Notes: generated by a model not told the origin, from the sequence alone. Positions 7,466 through 14,999 are shown, counted from the first letter of the stretch. The stretch is DNA of 34,304 nt from an uncultured Oscillospiraceae bacterium (GCA_949741215.1 CATJLA010000108.1:1-34304), one strand, 5' to 3'. Numbers and translations are program-made.

Positions 7466-8149
7466 TTATTTGCCCAGAATAAAAGCGGTAAGCTCCATAG
7501 GCCCTACAATTTTGCCGTCCTTATACACCCGCATATTGCCGCTGGCAATCTCGTTAATGAGAATAACCTCATTTCCATGGTAGCCAAATTCAAACTTGAT
7601 GTCATACAAGTCCAGGCCCTTTTTCTTCAGGTCGTCAGCCACAATTCGGGTAATATCCAAGGTCTGCTGCTTCATGCTGACATACATTTCCTCGCTCATA
7701 ATTCCAAGGGCGGCCAGAGCGTCAGGGGTAATCAGCGGGTCGCCCTTGGCGTCGTCCTTCAGGGTAGTTTCCACATAGCCGCCGGGCAGTTCGGCGCTGT
7801 CCTCAATATAAGCTCCGTAACGGCGGATAAAGCTGCCGGTTGCCTTTAAGCGGCAGATAACCTCCAGCCCTTTGCCAAATACCTTGGCTGGCAGCACCTC
7901 CATGGTAGCGTCCTTAAGGTTTGCGCTGATGTAATGGGTTTTTACGCCCGACTTTTTCAGTATCTCAAAAAAATGGATGGAAGTTTCCAAATTCGCCTTG
8001 CCAATGCCCTCAATGGTCAGGCCCACAGAGTTTTCACCAGGGTCAAACACGCCATCCTTGCCGGTACAGTCATCCTTGAACTTTAACAGCACGTTGCCGT
8101 TTTCCAACGAAAATACGTCCTTGGTTTTACCCTCATAAATCTTTTTCAT
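7466..8149 (-). CDS. purC: Phosphoribosylaminoimidazole-succinocarboxamide synthase (SAICAR synthetase)
   Basis: The 227-residue protein begins [12 protein letters not shown], the ATP-binding start of PurC, and continues with [21 protein letters not shown]. Later motifs are [17 protein letters not shown] (near 95) and [10 protein letters not shown] (near 195). Length and motifs match the short bacterial PurC. It joins CAIR and aspartate with ATP in step 8 of purine synthesis. The ATG at 8149 has AAGGA about 11 nt upstream. No other pur genes are in the window, and purC appears to be transcribed alone. I found no clear promoter: TATGAT near 8210 has a poor -35. Confidence 0.95.
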   Translation of the reverse strand: MKKIYEGKTKDVFSLENGNVLLKFKDDCTGKDGVFDPGENSVGLTIEGIGKANLETSIHFFEILKKSGVKTHYISANLKDATMEVLPAKVFGKGLEVICRLKATGSFIRRYGAYIEDSAELPGGYVETTLKDDAKGDPLITPDALAALGIMSEEMYVSMKQQTLDITRIVADDLKKKGLDLYDIKFEFGYHGNEVILINEIASGNMRVYKDGKIVGPMELTAFILGK

Positions 8150-8291
8150 AGTCCCAAATCCTTTCCATCCTAAAAAGTAAAAGCCTACTGTATATTTTTA
8201 TCATAAATTACCGGTATACGCAAGCTCTTTTCCCCTGTTGAAGGGGATTTTCGGCAAAATCATATAAAAAGCACCTTATTTAGGGAAGATA

Positions 8292-8978
8292 TTAGGCTTT
8301 TTGGGCATAGGTTTCCTCCGAATCAGGATGCTTTCTGGTTCCGTTGCTTTTTGCCGGATTTCCCAGGGCGTCTGTGCGGGCTGGGTTCTCCGCGAAAGCC
8401 GCCTCATACTCGGTTCCGGCCGGCAGTTCCGTCAGGATGGCATCGAAGTGATCCCCCTTGCCGTCTCCGTCGCCAAACAGGATGTTCTCTCCATAGGTCT
8501 TGTCCAGGTCATCAAAAGCCCCCAGATTCTTGGACGCAGGCTTCAGCGCACAGACAAAATCGGCGATACTGGTGACAGTTACGGTGTTCGTTTCGCTGTT
8601 GTAAGCGACCCATTCCGCCTCCTTGTTCAGCGCGTCAATATAATCCTGAACTGTCTCATAGGTTCCGGACAGGGTGATGCCGCCTGTGGTTTCCACCCGG
8701 TCAATGCCGTCGATATTATGGAAATCAACGCCGCCCCCACCGGCAAAATCAGGCAGTTCGCCACCCGGGCCATCGCGTCCGGCACCGTCTCTGCCGCCGT
8801 TTCCTTTGAAATCAGGCATTCCTTCCGGCAGCTCACCGTCAGGAAACTCTCCCATCATTCCACCGCCGAAGCCGCCTTTTCCGCCGCCGGCTACCGTGTA
8901 GGGGAAGTCTGTATCCTCCAAAAAGTGGTTCAGAGAGGTTTCAACAACAGTTTTCAGATAATCGTAATAGATGCCCAC
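8292..8978 (-). pseudogene. Internal fragment of a secreted tannase-like (subtype B) alpha/beta hydrolase
   Basis: An open frame of 228 codons starts with a GTG at 8978. It resembles the central insertion of subtype B tannase-like esterases: YYDYLKTVVETSLNHFLEDTDFPY, a glycine-rich stretch, then KNLGAFDDLDKTYGENILFGDGDGKGDHF near residues 145-175. The signal peptide, nucleophile motif (GxSxG) and oxyanion strand that should precede this part are missing, as is the catalytic His region after it. The last 15 residues do not look like the family, which suggests a frameshift or rearrangement. It begins right after the terminator of the upstream gene and has no promoter. AGGGG stands 6 nt before the GTG, so expression of a short protein cannot be excluded. 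Confidence 0.65.
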
Positions 8979-8988
8979 TTCGTCCCCT

Positions 8989-9022
8989 TATAAAAACAAA
9001 ACCGGGGCAAAATTCCCCGGTT
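8989..9022 (-). terminator. Terminator of the YhcH-GNAT-DivIVA-NifX operon
   Basis: An 8-bp stem AACCGGGG / CCCCGGTT (9000-9007 with 9015-9022) has a 7-nt loop and is followed on the minus strand by TTTGTTTTTA. It lies 22 nt after the stop of the NifX-like gene. Confidence 0.85.
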
Positions 9023-9043
9023 TCGCTTTCTTCACGCATCCGT

Positions 9044-9451
9044 TTAATGATGTCCGCCACAGCCATGCTCCCCGCAGCTGTGCCCACCGCAGCTATGCCC
9101 CTCCCTATGCCCGTGGTGATGATGCTCACACACCACATCGGGCTGAAAGCGCAAAGTGCCGGCCAGCAGCTCTGTCACACTGGCGTCCGCCTCTCCGGTA
9201 ACGCCGGGATAAAGAGCAATCCCCGCCTCGGCCAAAGCTGCACGCGCGCCGCCGCCAATACCGCCGCAGATCAAAGTATCCACTCCCAGGCCCTTCAAAA
9301 AGCCTGCCAGCGCACCATGGCCCGTGCCCTGAGCACTCACCACTGTCTGAGACGTCACCGCCTGCCCCTCTGCCTCATAAATCTTAAAATTCTCACAGTG
9401 CCCAAAATGCTGGAACACCTGCCCATTCTCATATGTTACCGCAATTTTCAC
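9044..9451 (-). CDS. NifX/NifB-associated family protein (dinitrogenase Fe-Mo cofactor biosynthesis domain) with histidine-rich tail
   Basis: The 135-residue protein starts (V)KIAVTYENGQVFQHFGHCENF, the typical opening of the PF02579 domain, and has the ribonuclease-H-like core with LICGGIGGGARAALAEAGI. The C-terminus is rich in His, Cys and Gly (CEHHHHGHREGHSC and repeats to the end) and looks like a metal-binding tail. Family members bind iron-sulfur or iron-molybdenum cofactors, but stand-alone copies in non-diazotrophs have no proven role. I chose GTG at 9451 because GGAGG is 9 nt upstream. The ATG three codons earlier touches the ribosome binding site. It is last in a four-gene operon, 56 nt after the DivIVA-like gene. 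Confidence 0.8.
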   Translation of the reverse strand: MKIAVTYENGQVFQHFGHCENFKIYEAEGQAVTSQTVVSAQGTGHGALAGFLKGLGVDTLICGGIGGGARAALAEAGIALYPGVTGEADASVTELLAGTLRFQPDVVCEHHHHGHREGHSCGGHSCGEHGCGGHH

Positions 9452-9507
9452 GGACGTCATCCTCCCTTTTGTTCTTTCAACTCGCTTCAAAAGCCTCATA
9501 ACAGTTT

Positions 9508-10185
9508 TTACCCTTCTATCATCAAAACCTCCAGCTCACCTTCAGCAACTTCTTCCCTGTTCACCTTCAAACGGCTTCTGGCTTCATCCAGCTTGTTGTC
9601 CAGCTGCTCCAAATGCCGGTACAGTGCGGCGCTGGTCTGCTCTGAGGCCTCCCGCAGGCTTTCAATCTCCTTATGGAACTCCATCAGCCCCTGTTCAATC
9701 TCCTCCGAGGTCTTTGCAGACTGCCGGAGAATCTCCTGGGACCTGGCGCTGGCTTCATCAATAATCTGCTTAGCCGTGTGCTTCGCTTCAATCAAGGACT
9801 GCCCCATCTCCAGCGAAAGCTCGTCATACCGCTTGGCCTTGTACTCCATGCTCTCTACCCGAAACTGCAGCTGCCGTCCCCGCTCCGCCTGGATTCTCGC
9901 CTCCCGCTCCTGCTCCTCTGCCCTGCGGGCGGTTTTCTGGGTACTTTGCCGAATCTGGTTCAGCTCCTCTGTCAGCGCTTCCACCTGGCGGCGGGCCTCT
10001 GCCAGCTGCTCCTCCATCTCCCCGGCCCGGTTTCTAATCTCCTGATAATCCGTCTCCTTCTGCTCCATCAGCTGGTGCAAATTGTTCTGCTCCTGCTGAT
10101 TTTTCTCCTGCTGCCGTGCAATATAGCTGAGCACTGCCCGCCGGTCGAATCCAAACAAAGCCTTTTTGAACACAATGTTTTCCAT
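9508..10185 (-). CDS. DivIVA-like coiled-coil protein
   Basis: 225 residues, nearly all predicted coiled coil (about 22-215) rich in Glu, Gln, Arg and Ala. The N-terminus FKKALFGFDRRAVLSYIAR resembles the DivIVA/GpsB lipid-binding start (GYDxxxVDxFL), which targets such proteins to curved membrane at poles and septa. The sequence lacks a transmembrane segment. A role in division or polar organisation is plausible but unproven, as the family is diverse. The ATG at 10185 has AAGGAG 9 nt upstream. It sits 46 nt after the GNAT gene and 56 nt before the NifX-like gene, in the same operon. A second coiled-coil protein is at 29977-30435. Confidence 0.7.
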   Translation of the reverse strand: MENIVFKKALFGFDRRAVLSYIARQQEKNQQEQNNLHQLMEQKETDYQEIRNRAGEMEEQLAEARRQVEALTEELNQIRQSTQKTARRAEEQEREARIQAERGRQLQFRVESMEYKAKRYDELSLEMGQSLIEAKHTAKQIIDEASARSQEILRQSAKTSEEIEQGLMEFHKEIESLREASEQTSAALYRHLEQLDNKLDEARSRLKVNREEVAEGELEVLMIEG

Positions 10186-10231
10186 AAATTTACTCCTTTA
10201 TTTTCCGCCAAAGCACTGCCCTGCCCATGGC

Positions 10232-10855
10232 TTATCTGACGTCGTAATCCTTCGGGCTCAACTCAATAGCCCCAAAAGCTTGCGCCTTCTCTCCCAAATC
10301 CCCCGTTTTTCCGGGGGCCAAAATCTCCCAGCACTGCAAAAACCCCTCCCACCGGGCAAGGCTCATGCCAACGCTCTGCGCCACCCGCTGGGAGGCAAAA
10401 TTTTTATGTCCAATCTTCGCCAAAACCGCTAAAACCTCCGGCTGCTGCAGTGTCCGGCAAACCAAAGCGGCTACTCCCTCCCGGGCAAAGCCTCTGCCCC
10501 GGTAGGGCTCGTCCAAGCCGTAACCAATCTCCACCCTCCCCGCCTGATCAGGAGGGCCCTTAAACAAAATCCCGCCAATCCTGCGGTTTTCCTCTTTCAA
10601 AACCATTTCCCAAAGACGAAACCACCGACCCTCTTTTCCCGCGCTTTTCCCTGCGGCAATATACCGCCGGAAAAACCCCTCCGGGTGCTCCTCCCTGTGG
10701 GAAACAAGCAGCCCCAGCTTTTTTTCCAAGGCCGCCCCGCCTCCGGGCATGCAAAGCAGCTCCATCTCCTCAAAGGAAAGCCGGTAAAGCCACAGACGCT
10801 CCGTTTCTGTCACGTCCCCAAGCAAAGCCGCCCCGCTGATAAAAGCCTTTTCCAT
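10232..10855 (-). CDS. GNAT-family N-acetyltransferase (RimJ/RimL-like)
   Basis: The 207-residue protein has the RimJ/RimL pattern: RRIGGILFKGPPDQAGRVEIGYGLDEPYRGRGFAREGVAALV near residues 90-130, with the acetyl-CoA loop RGRGFA, followed by GHKNFASQRVAQSVGM. Family members acetylate ribosomal proteins, other proteins or small molecules; this target is unknown. Its ATG at 10855 overlaps the upstream stop (TAATG), so translation is probably coupled to the YhcH-family gene. Confidence 0.82.
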   Translation of the reverse strand: MEKAFISGAALLGDVTETERLWLYRLSFEEMELLCMPGGGAALEKKLGLLVSHREEHPEGFFRRYIAAGKSAGKEGRWFRLWEMVLKEENRRIGGILFKGPPDQAGRVEIGYGLDEPYRGRGFAREGVAALVCRTLQQPEVLAVLAKIGHKNFASQRVAQSVGMSLARWEGFLQCWEILAPGKTGDLGEKAQAFGAIELSPKDYDVR

Positions 10856-11313
10856 TACCAGTCAACTCGTACCTTAAACACGGCTTTTTTCACCTGTCTG
10901 TCACAGCCGGGCGGGCAGATCGAAGGCCTATGCCCATCCTGAGGGAAAAACGCCATAAACTCCCCGGCATGCAGGATATGTACCACCCCGGCCCCGGTGT
11001 AAAGACGAATATCCCGCTCCGGATCATACTCTCCGGCCGGCTGCAGGCTGCTCCGATTGGCATACCCCATCCCCTCGGCGCCCCGCAGCACGCACTGGAT
11101 GTCCGCATAATTCCCATGAGTTTCCCACGGAATCTCCCTTTCAGCCTTTGTTTCAATCTCCTGAATCATCACAAACACCTGATCCCCGTCAATGGGGTAC
11201 CGCCCCGCCTCCATTTCCTCCAGATTGTGAGAAAGGGCAAAGTCCGCCGCTTTTGCAAAATTCCCGCTGATCCCCCGATACTGCGCAAGGTTTTCTATCT
11301 TATCAACTATCAT
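10855..11313 (-). CDS. YhcH/YjgK/YiaL family protein (DUF386)
   Basis: A 152-residue protein of the cupin-like PF04074 family. Recognisable blocks are GDQVFVMIQEIETKAEREIPWETHGNYADIQCVLRGAE (about 43-80), YTGAGVVHILHAGEFMAFFPQDGHRPSI and a C-terminal KKAVFKVRV. The conserved His, Glu and Asp residues form a metal site. Members occur with sialic acid, ascorbate-type sugar and beta-galactosidase genes and are thought to act as sugar anomerases or isomerases, but the exact reaction is not settled. It is the first gene of the operon. GAGGG precedes the ATG at 11313 by 8-9 nt, and the promoter is at 11401-11429. Confidence 0.85.
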   Translation of the reverse strand: MIVDKIENLAQYRGISGNFAKAADFALSHNLEEMEAGRYPIDGDQVFVMIQEIETKAEREIPWETHGNYADIQCVLRGAEGMGYANRSSLQPAGEYDPERDIRLYTGAGVVHILHAGEFMAFFPQDGHRPSICPPGCDRQVKKAVFKVRVDW

Positions 11314-11400
11314 CCTTTAATCCCTCTTTTCTTTTGCCGGCATTGCCTTCCAGGACGCCGCGCCTGCCTTTATCCGGCGCAGCAGTGCCGTTTTATTGTC

Positions 11401-11429
11401 ATTATAATATACTTTCCGGCCGAATACAA
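11401..11429 (-). promoter_or_regulatory. Promoter of the YhcH-GNAT-DivIVA-NifX operon
   Basis: TTGTAT (11424-11429), 17 nt, then TATAAT (11401-11406) on the minus strand. It lies about 90 nt upstream of the first gene. Confidence 0.65.
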
Positions 11430-11503
11430 GGGAAAAACGTCGGTTGCCACATTCTGACACTGTCAAAAATAAAACCAATTTCCTGTACAAAACTCCTATC
11501 CGC

Positions 11504-11533
11504 AAAAAAGCGCCGCAAATCATTTTACGGCGC
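11504..11533 (-). terminator. Terminator of ldh
   Basis: A 10-bp stem (GCGCCGTAAA / TTTGCGGCGC, one G-T pair) with a 4-nt loop is followed on the minus strand by six T. It lies 7 nt after the ldh stop codon. Confidence 0.9.
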
Positions 11534-11540
11534 AAATTGC

Positions 11541-12512
11541 TTATTCCTTTATTTCCTCAAAGCACGTTCGGAGCAGCTCGCAGGACTTGTGCATTCTCTC
11601 TCTTTCCTCTTCTGTCAGGCTTAAGGTCAATACCTCCCTAATCCCCTTCCGGTTGACGATACAGGGCACCCCGGCGTATACCTCTCTCTCGCCATACTCC
11701 CCGTTGAGCATGGAGGAAACCGTAAGCACACTGTTTTCATTGCCAAAAATAGCCCTGGTAATCCGTACCATAGCCATGCCAATGCCATAATAGGTCGCCT
11801 TTTTTGCCCGAATGATCTTCTGAGCCGCATCCCGCACCTCCAGGCCAATTTCCCCCAGCCGCTCCTTCGGATACTGCTGCGGGAACTGCCTGCAAAGCTC
11901 CAGTACCGGCTTGGTGGCAATCATCGCCTGGGACCACGGCACAAACTCGCTGTCCCCATGCTCCCCCATTACATAGGCGTGGGCGTTGCGGGGGTCGATG
12001 TCAAAAAGCTCTCCCAGCTGGTAGCGCAGACGAGCCGTGTCCAACGCAGTGCCGGTACCCAGCACCCGGCTGGGCGGAAACCCGGAAATCGCCTGTGTTA
12101 CCCGAGTCATCACATCCACCGGGTTGGTGGCTACCAAAAAAATCCCTCCAAAGCCGGAACCAACCACCTGCCCCACCACCAAGCGGAACACCTCCCTGTT
12201 CCGCTGCAGCAGCTCCAGGCGGGATTCCCCCGGCTTCTGGGCCACTCCCGCGCAAATCACTGCCAAATCCGCATCCCGGCAGTCAGAGTAGTCCCCCGCA
12301 TAAATCCGCATGGAACCAGGCGCAAAGGCAAGGCCATGGTTCAGGTCCATTGCCTCTCCCTCCGCCTTCTGCCGGTCCAGGTCAATCAGCACAAGCTCGT
12401 CGCACCCGCCCTGATTCAGCAGGGCATACGCATAGCTCATCCCCACCAAACCGGTGCCTATCAGCGCCACCTTCCGGTTATCCTTTGCTTTTTCCAAAAA
12501 TTTTGTTTCCAA
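11541..12512 (-). CDS. ldh: L-lactate dehydrogenase
   Basis: From a TTG start at 12512 the protein has 323 residues, the usual L-LDH length. It shows the NAD-binding loop KVALIGTGLVGMSYAYALL (about 14-32), AGVAQKPGESRLELLQRN with catalytic-loop arginines, VATNPVDVMT, and the catalytic histidine motif VMGEHGDSE near 185. The enzyme reduces pyruvate to L-lactate with NADH. The TTG start follows AAGGAAGG by 8 nt. An ATG much further upstream (12608) would add 32 unrelated residues and crosses the likely promoter (TATAAT at 12567-12572 with no good -35). Malate dehydrogenase is less likely given the active-site loop, but the two families are related. Confidence 0.88.
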   Translation of the reverse strand: METKFLEKAKDNRKVALIGTGLVGMSYAYALLNQGGCDELVLIDLDRQKAEGEAMDLNHGLAFAPGSMRIYAGDYSDCRDADLAVICAGVAQKPGESRLELLQRNREVFRLVVGQVVGSGFGGIFLVATNPVDVMTRVTQAISGFPPSRVLGTGTALDTARLRYQLGELFDIDPRNAHAYVMGEHGDSEFVPWSQAMIATKPVLELCRQFPQQYPKERLGEIGLEVRDAAQKIIRAKKATYYGIGMAMVRITRAIFGNENSVLTVSSMLNGEYGEREVYAGVPCIVNRKGIREVLTLSLTEEERERMHKSCELLRTCFEEIKE

Positions 12513-12594
12513 ACGCAGATCCTTCCTTTCCCCTTTGTTTGCCTTTAGTTTGCGGAATAGAAAGGAAATTATAACAAAAGCCCCCAAAATTTCC

Positions 12595-12668
12595 GGACGT
12601 AAGCGCAAGCTGACAGCCTGCGGCCCTGCTCAAAAAAAGCCCGGGAACATCAAACTGCTGTCACGTCC
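12595..12668. repeat. Small element bounded by inverted GGACGT / ACGTCC copies
   Basis: A 74-bp segment between ldh and the ABC-F gene starts GGACGTAAGCGC and ends CTGTCACGTCC. TGACAGC and GCTGTCA form a second inverted pair inside. It contains a 6-bp hairpin (GCAGGC / GCTTGC on the minus strand) and shares TGTTCCCGGGCTT with the copy of the motif at 22441. It looks like a tiny mobile or palindromic unit. Confidence 0.45.
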
Positions 12669-12680
12669 CCAAAAACAGCG

Positions 12681-14270
12681 CTACTTTTGCAGCACAACGG
12701 TTTGGGTGGCAACCTTTTCCTGAAAGGCCCGGTCGTGCTCCACAAACAGCAGGGTGGGGGCGTATTCTAAAATCAGCTCCTCCAGCTGAATGCGGGAAAG
12801 CAGATCAATATAGTTCAGCGGTTCGTCCCACAAAAACAGGTGGGCAGGGGTTGCCAGACTGCGGGCCAGCAGCACCTTCTTTTTCTGCCCCTCGCTGAAG
12901 GTAGAAAGCTCCCTCTCCAGCTGGGCGCGGCTTACATCCAGCTTGCGCAAAATCGCCTTGACCAGGCTTTCCTCCAGCCCTTCCCTCTGGCACAGCTCCC
13001 GGATCGTCCCGGTTAAAAAAGAGCTGTCCTGGGCTACCTGGGAGATGATCAGGCCGCTGCCCGCCTGCAGGCTTCCCTCATGCTCCAGCTCCCCCAAAAT
13101 GGCTTTGAACAGGCTGGTTTTCCCGCTGCCGTTGCCGCCCTTCAGCAGCACCCGGTCTCCCCGCCTTACGGTAAGGCTCACCGGCCGGAACAAGGGCTTT
13201 CCTCCCGGGTACGCCACCGTGACGTCCCGCAGCTCCAGAACTCGTTCCTTGGGGTAAGGCAGCAGCTGCAGCCCCAAAGGGTCGTGCTTTTCCAGATCCT
13301 TCAGCAATCCGGTTTTCTCCTCAATAGCCCGCTCCTGCCGCTGCTCAATGGCCTTGGAGCGCTTCATCATCTTGGCGGCCTTGTGCCCTATGGCGCCCCT
13401 GTCAAAGGTATGCCCGCCTATTTTGGTGGCCTCAATTTTATCGGACCAACCCGCCTTTTCCCGCGCTGCAGCTTCCAGCCGCCGGATCTCCTTTTTCAGC
13501 CGCTGGTTTTTCTCCCATTCAAAGACGTCCTGCCGGTCCTTATTCTCCTGCCAGCTGGAGTAGTTCCCCCTCTGCACCTCGATGGTCTTCCGGTTTACCG
13601 AGAGCACATGGTCCACAATTTCGTCCACAAAGCGTCTGTCATGGCTTACCAGAATAAACCCGGACTTCTGCCTTAAATAAGCCGCCAAGGTTTTCCGGCC
13701 CTCCTCGTCCAGGTGGTTTGTGGGCTCGTCAATCAGCAAAAAGCTGTTTTTCTTCAAAAAAAGGGCGGCCAGCATCAGCTTGGTGCGCTCCCCCTGACTT
13801 AAGGTTCCAAGGGGGCGCTCCAGCACCTCCGGCTGTACCCCAAGCCGGCCCAGTTCCCGTTCCATCAGCTCTTGCAGCCGGTATCCCTCATGAGCCTGGT
13901 ACAAGCTCAGCAGCTCACCATACCGCTCCAGGCTTTGGGGGGTGTTTTCCTCCAAAAGCCGGTCCATCTCCTGCTCCCATCGGTGGAAGGGGGCAATCAC
14001 CTCCCGCAGCGCCAAAAAGGACTGCCGCTGGGGCTCCACGGAATAGGGAAAGTACTCAAACTCCACCGAGGCGGTTATGCTGCCGGAATACTGGTAGGGC
14101 GGCGCTCCCCTTGCCGCCAAAAGCCGCAGCAGGGTGGTTTTTCCTCTGCCGTTTCGTCCAATAAAGCCCAGCTTCCATTGGGTATCCAGCTGAAAGCAGG
14201 CATCCTGGAACACCGGCTCATATGCACCCTCGTAACAAAAGGTCAAGCGGTCTATTAAAATCTGTGACAT
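12681..14270 (-). CDS. ABC-F ATPase, Lsa-like ribosomal protection protein
   Basis: The 529-residue protein has two ATPase domains. The first has Walker A GRNGRGKTT (about 39-47), signature LSQGERTK and Walker B LLIDEPTNHLD. The second has GGNGSGKTS (about 390), FSEGQKKK and LWDEPLNYID. A long charged helical linker (about 235-330) lies between them. There is no membrane segment, so it is not a transporter. The opening, LTFCYEGAYEPVFQDACFQLDTQWKLGFIGRNGRGKTT, resembles Lsa-type proteins that displace lincosamides, pleuromutilins and streptogramin A from the ribosome; resistance here is inferred. The ATG at 14270 follows AAGGGG by 9 nt. The long leader with a 6-codon ORF and terminator suggests antibiotic-induced attenuation. 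Confidence 0.85.
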   Translation of the reverse strand: MSQILIDRLTFCYEGAYEPVFQDACFQLDTQWKLGFIGRNGRGKTTLLRLLAARGAPPYQYSGSITASVEFEYFPYSVEPQRQSFLALREVIAPFHRWEQEMDRLLEENTPQSLERYGELLSLYQAHEGYRLQELMERELGRLGVQPEVLERPLGTLSQGERTKLMLAALFLKKNSFLLIDEPTNHLDEEGRKTLAAYLRQKSGFILVSHDRRFVDEIVDHVLSVNRKTIEVQRGNYSSWQENKDRQDVFEWEKNQRLKKEIRRLEAAAREKAGWSDKIEATKIGGHTFDRGAIGHKAAKMMKRSKAIEQRQERAIEEKTGLLKDLEKHDPLGLQLLPYPKERVLELRDVTVAYPGGKPLFRPVSLTVRRGDRVLLKGGNGSGKTSLFKAILGELEHEGSLQAGSGLIISQVAQDSSFLTGTIRELCQREGLEESLVKAILRKLDVSRAQLERELSTFSEGQKKKVLLARSLATPAHLFLWDEPLNYIDLLSRIQLEELILEYAPTLLFVEHDRAFQEKVATQTVVLQK

Positions 14271-14310
14271 CGCGCATTTCCCCTTTCTCAAGCCTCAAAA
14301 TTGGGCTCAC

Positions 14311-14352
14311 AAACAAAAACAGGCTGCAGGAAAGCATCTTTCCCCAGCCTGT
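14311..14352 (-). terminator. Attenuator terminator in the ABC-F leader
   Basis: On the minus strand ACAGGCT (14346-14352) pairs with AGCCTGT (14319-14325). An inner stem GGAAAG-ATG-CTTTCC lies between them, and TTTTTGTTTG follows. It is 40 nt before the ABC-F ATG and far from any upstream stop codon, so it acts within the leader. AGCCT at 14370-14374 could pair instead with the terminator's first arm. Confidence 0.75.
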
Positions 14353-14521
14353 AGCCTGCCCAAAAACAGAGGCTTCTTCCCATTCAGGGATGAATACCCG
14401 ATTTCCGGCTATACTAATGCTGAAAGCTGCACATCTTCCCTGCAAACCTCCCTCAGGCACAGCAACACAGCGATGTCCCAACAACACCGCTTTTCCTGCG
14501 CAAAAGGGATTTTCTTGCTTT

Positions 14522-14542
14522 TTACCGGGAAGATTTCTTCAT
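14522..14542 (-). CDS. Leader peptide MKKSSR of the ABC-F gene
   Basis: A 6-codon ORF, ATG AAG AAA TCT TCC CGG TAA, follows GGAG by 8 nt, about 95 nt into the transcript and 170 nt before the leader terminator. Short leader ORFs with good ribosome binding sites typically precede inducible ribosome-targeting resistance genes, where drug-stalled ribosomes change leader folding. Coding is supported only by its position and ribosome binding site. Confidence 0.55.
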   Translation of the reverse strand: MKKSSR

Positions 14543-14636
14543 CTTTTCAGCTCCAGTCTATGCAAATTTCTCTTGTAGGGGACGCCGAAACCCGTGGCCT
14601 GCCACAAGGCGCCGAGCCCTCTGTAAGATTACAGCT

Positions 14637-14666
14637 ATTATACCATTTCGGCAGATATTCTGTCAA
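14637..14666 (-). promoter_or_regulatory. Promoter of the ABC-F gene
   Basis: Perfect TTGACA (14661-14666), 18 nt, perfect TATAAT (14637-14642) on the minus strand. RNA would start near 14630, giving a leader of about 360 nt before the ATG at 14270. Confidence 0.85.
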
Positions 14667-14722
14667 GGGGTTTCCAGCGCTTGGGTAATCGGAACAAGCA
14701 GGCTTGCCTGAGGGCATGGAAA

Positions 14723-14745
14723 AATAAACCGGCACTCACGTCCCG
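14723..14745. repeat. 23-nt repeat, copy 1 (second copy at 30705-30727)
   Basis: AATAAACCGGCACT followed by CACGTCCCG. It is identical to 30705-30727 except for one C/T change. Both lie in gene-free DNA, and both include the dispersed ACGTCCC motif. Confidence 0.7.
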
Positions 14746-14759
14746 CCTAAATCGAGAAC

Positions 14760-14781
14760 AAATGTTTCACGCGAAACATTT
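14760..14781. other. parS-like site, one central mismatch
   Basis: TGTTTCACGCGAAACA (14763-14778) differs from consensus parS by one base, and the flanking AAA/TTT keep the outer palindrome. It lies 7.6 kb from the perfect site at 7160-7181, in the gene-free gap between the divergent ABC-F and helicase genes. Clusters of slightly varied parS sites are usual in Firmicutes. Confidence 0.7.
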
Positions 14782-14834
14782 TTGCTGCCTGGGCGGATTG
14801 TTTACCCTGTAAAAAAATAAGTTCCGTTTAGGTG

Positions 14835-14863
14835 TTGTATTTTCCAGAATTTTCCGGTATAAT
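14835..14863 (+). promoter_or_regulatory. Promoter of the DEAD-box helicase gene
   Basis: TTGTAT (14835-14840), 17 nt, perfect TATAAT (14858-14863). RNA would start near 14870, giving a 130-nt leader that contains a terminator-like hairpin. Confidence 0.7.
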
Positions 14864-14901
14864 AAGGACATTACTGAAAAATCACCGGTTGACGTCATAA
14901 A

Positions 14902-14933
14902 AGCGGGAAATTTGAAAACCCCGCTGTTTTTTT
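14902..14933 (+). terminator. Terminator-like hairpin in the helicase leader
   Basis: AGCGGG (14902-14907) pairs with CCCGCT (14920-14925) across a 12-nt A-rich loop, and a run of seven T begins 1 nt later. It lies between the promoter and the helicase ATG, so it may attenuate transcription. Confidence 0.6.
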
Positions 14934-14999
14934 GCCCTCCCTGCTGCACAAAGCCTTTTATACGACGTCTTATGGACATTTTTAGAAAAGAGGAACCGA

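Noticed and set aside
8236-8266. CCCC/GGGG hairpin between purC and the esterase remnant
   Set aside because: Stem of only 4-5 bp with a short T-run on the plus strand, where no gene ends.
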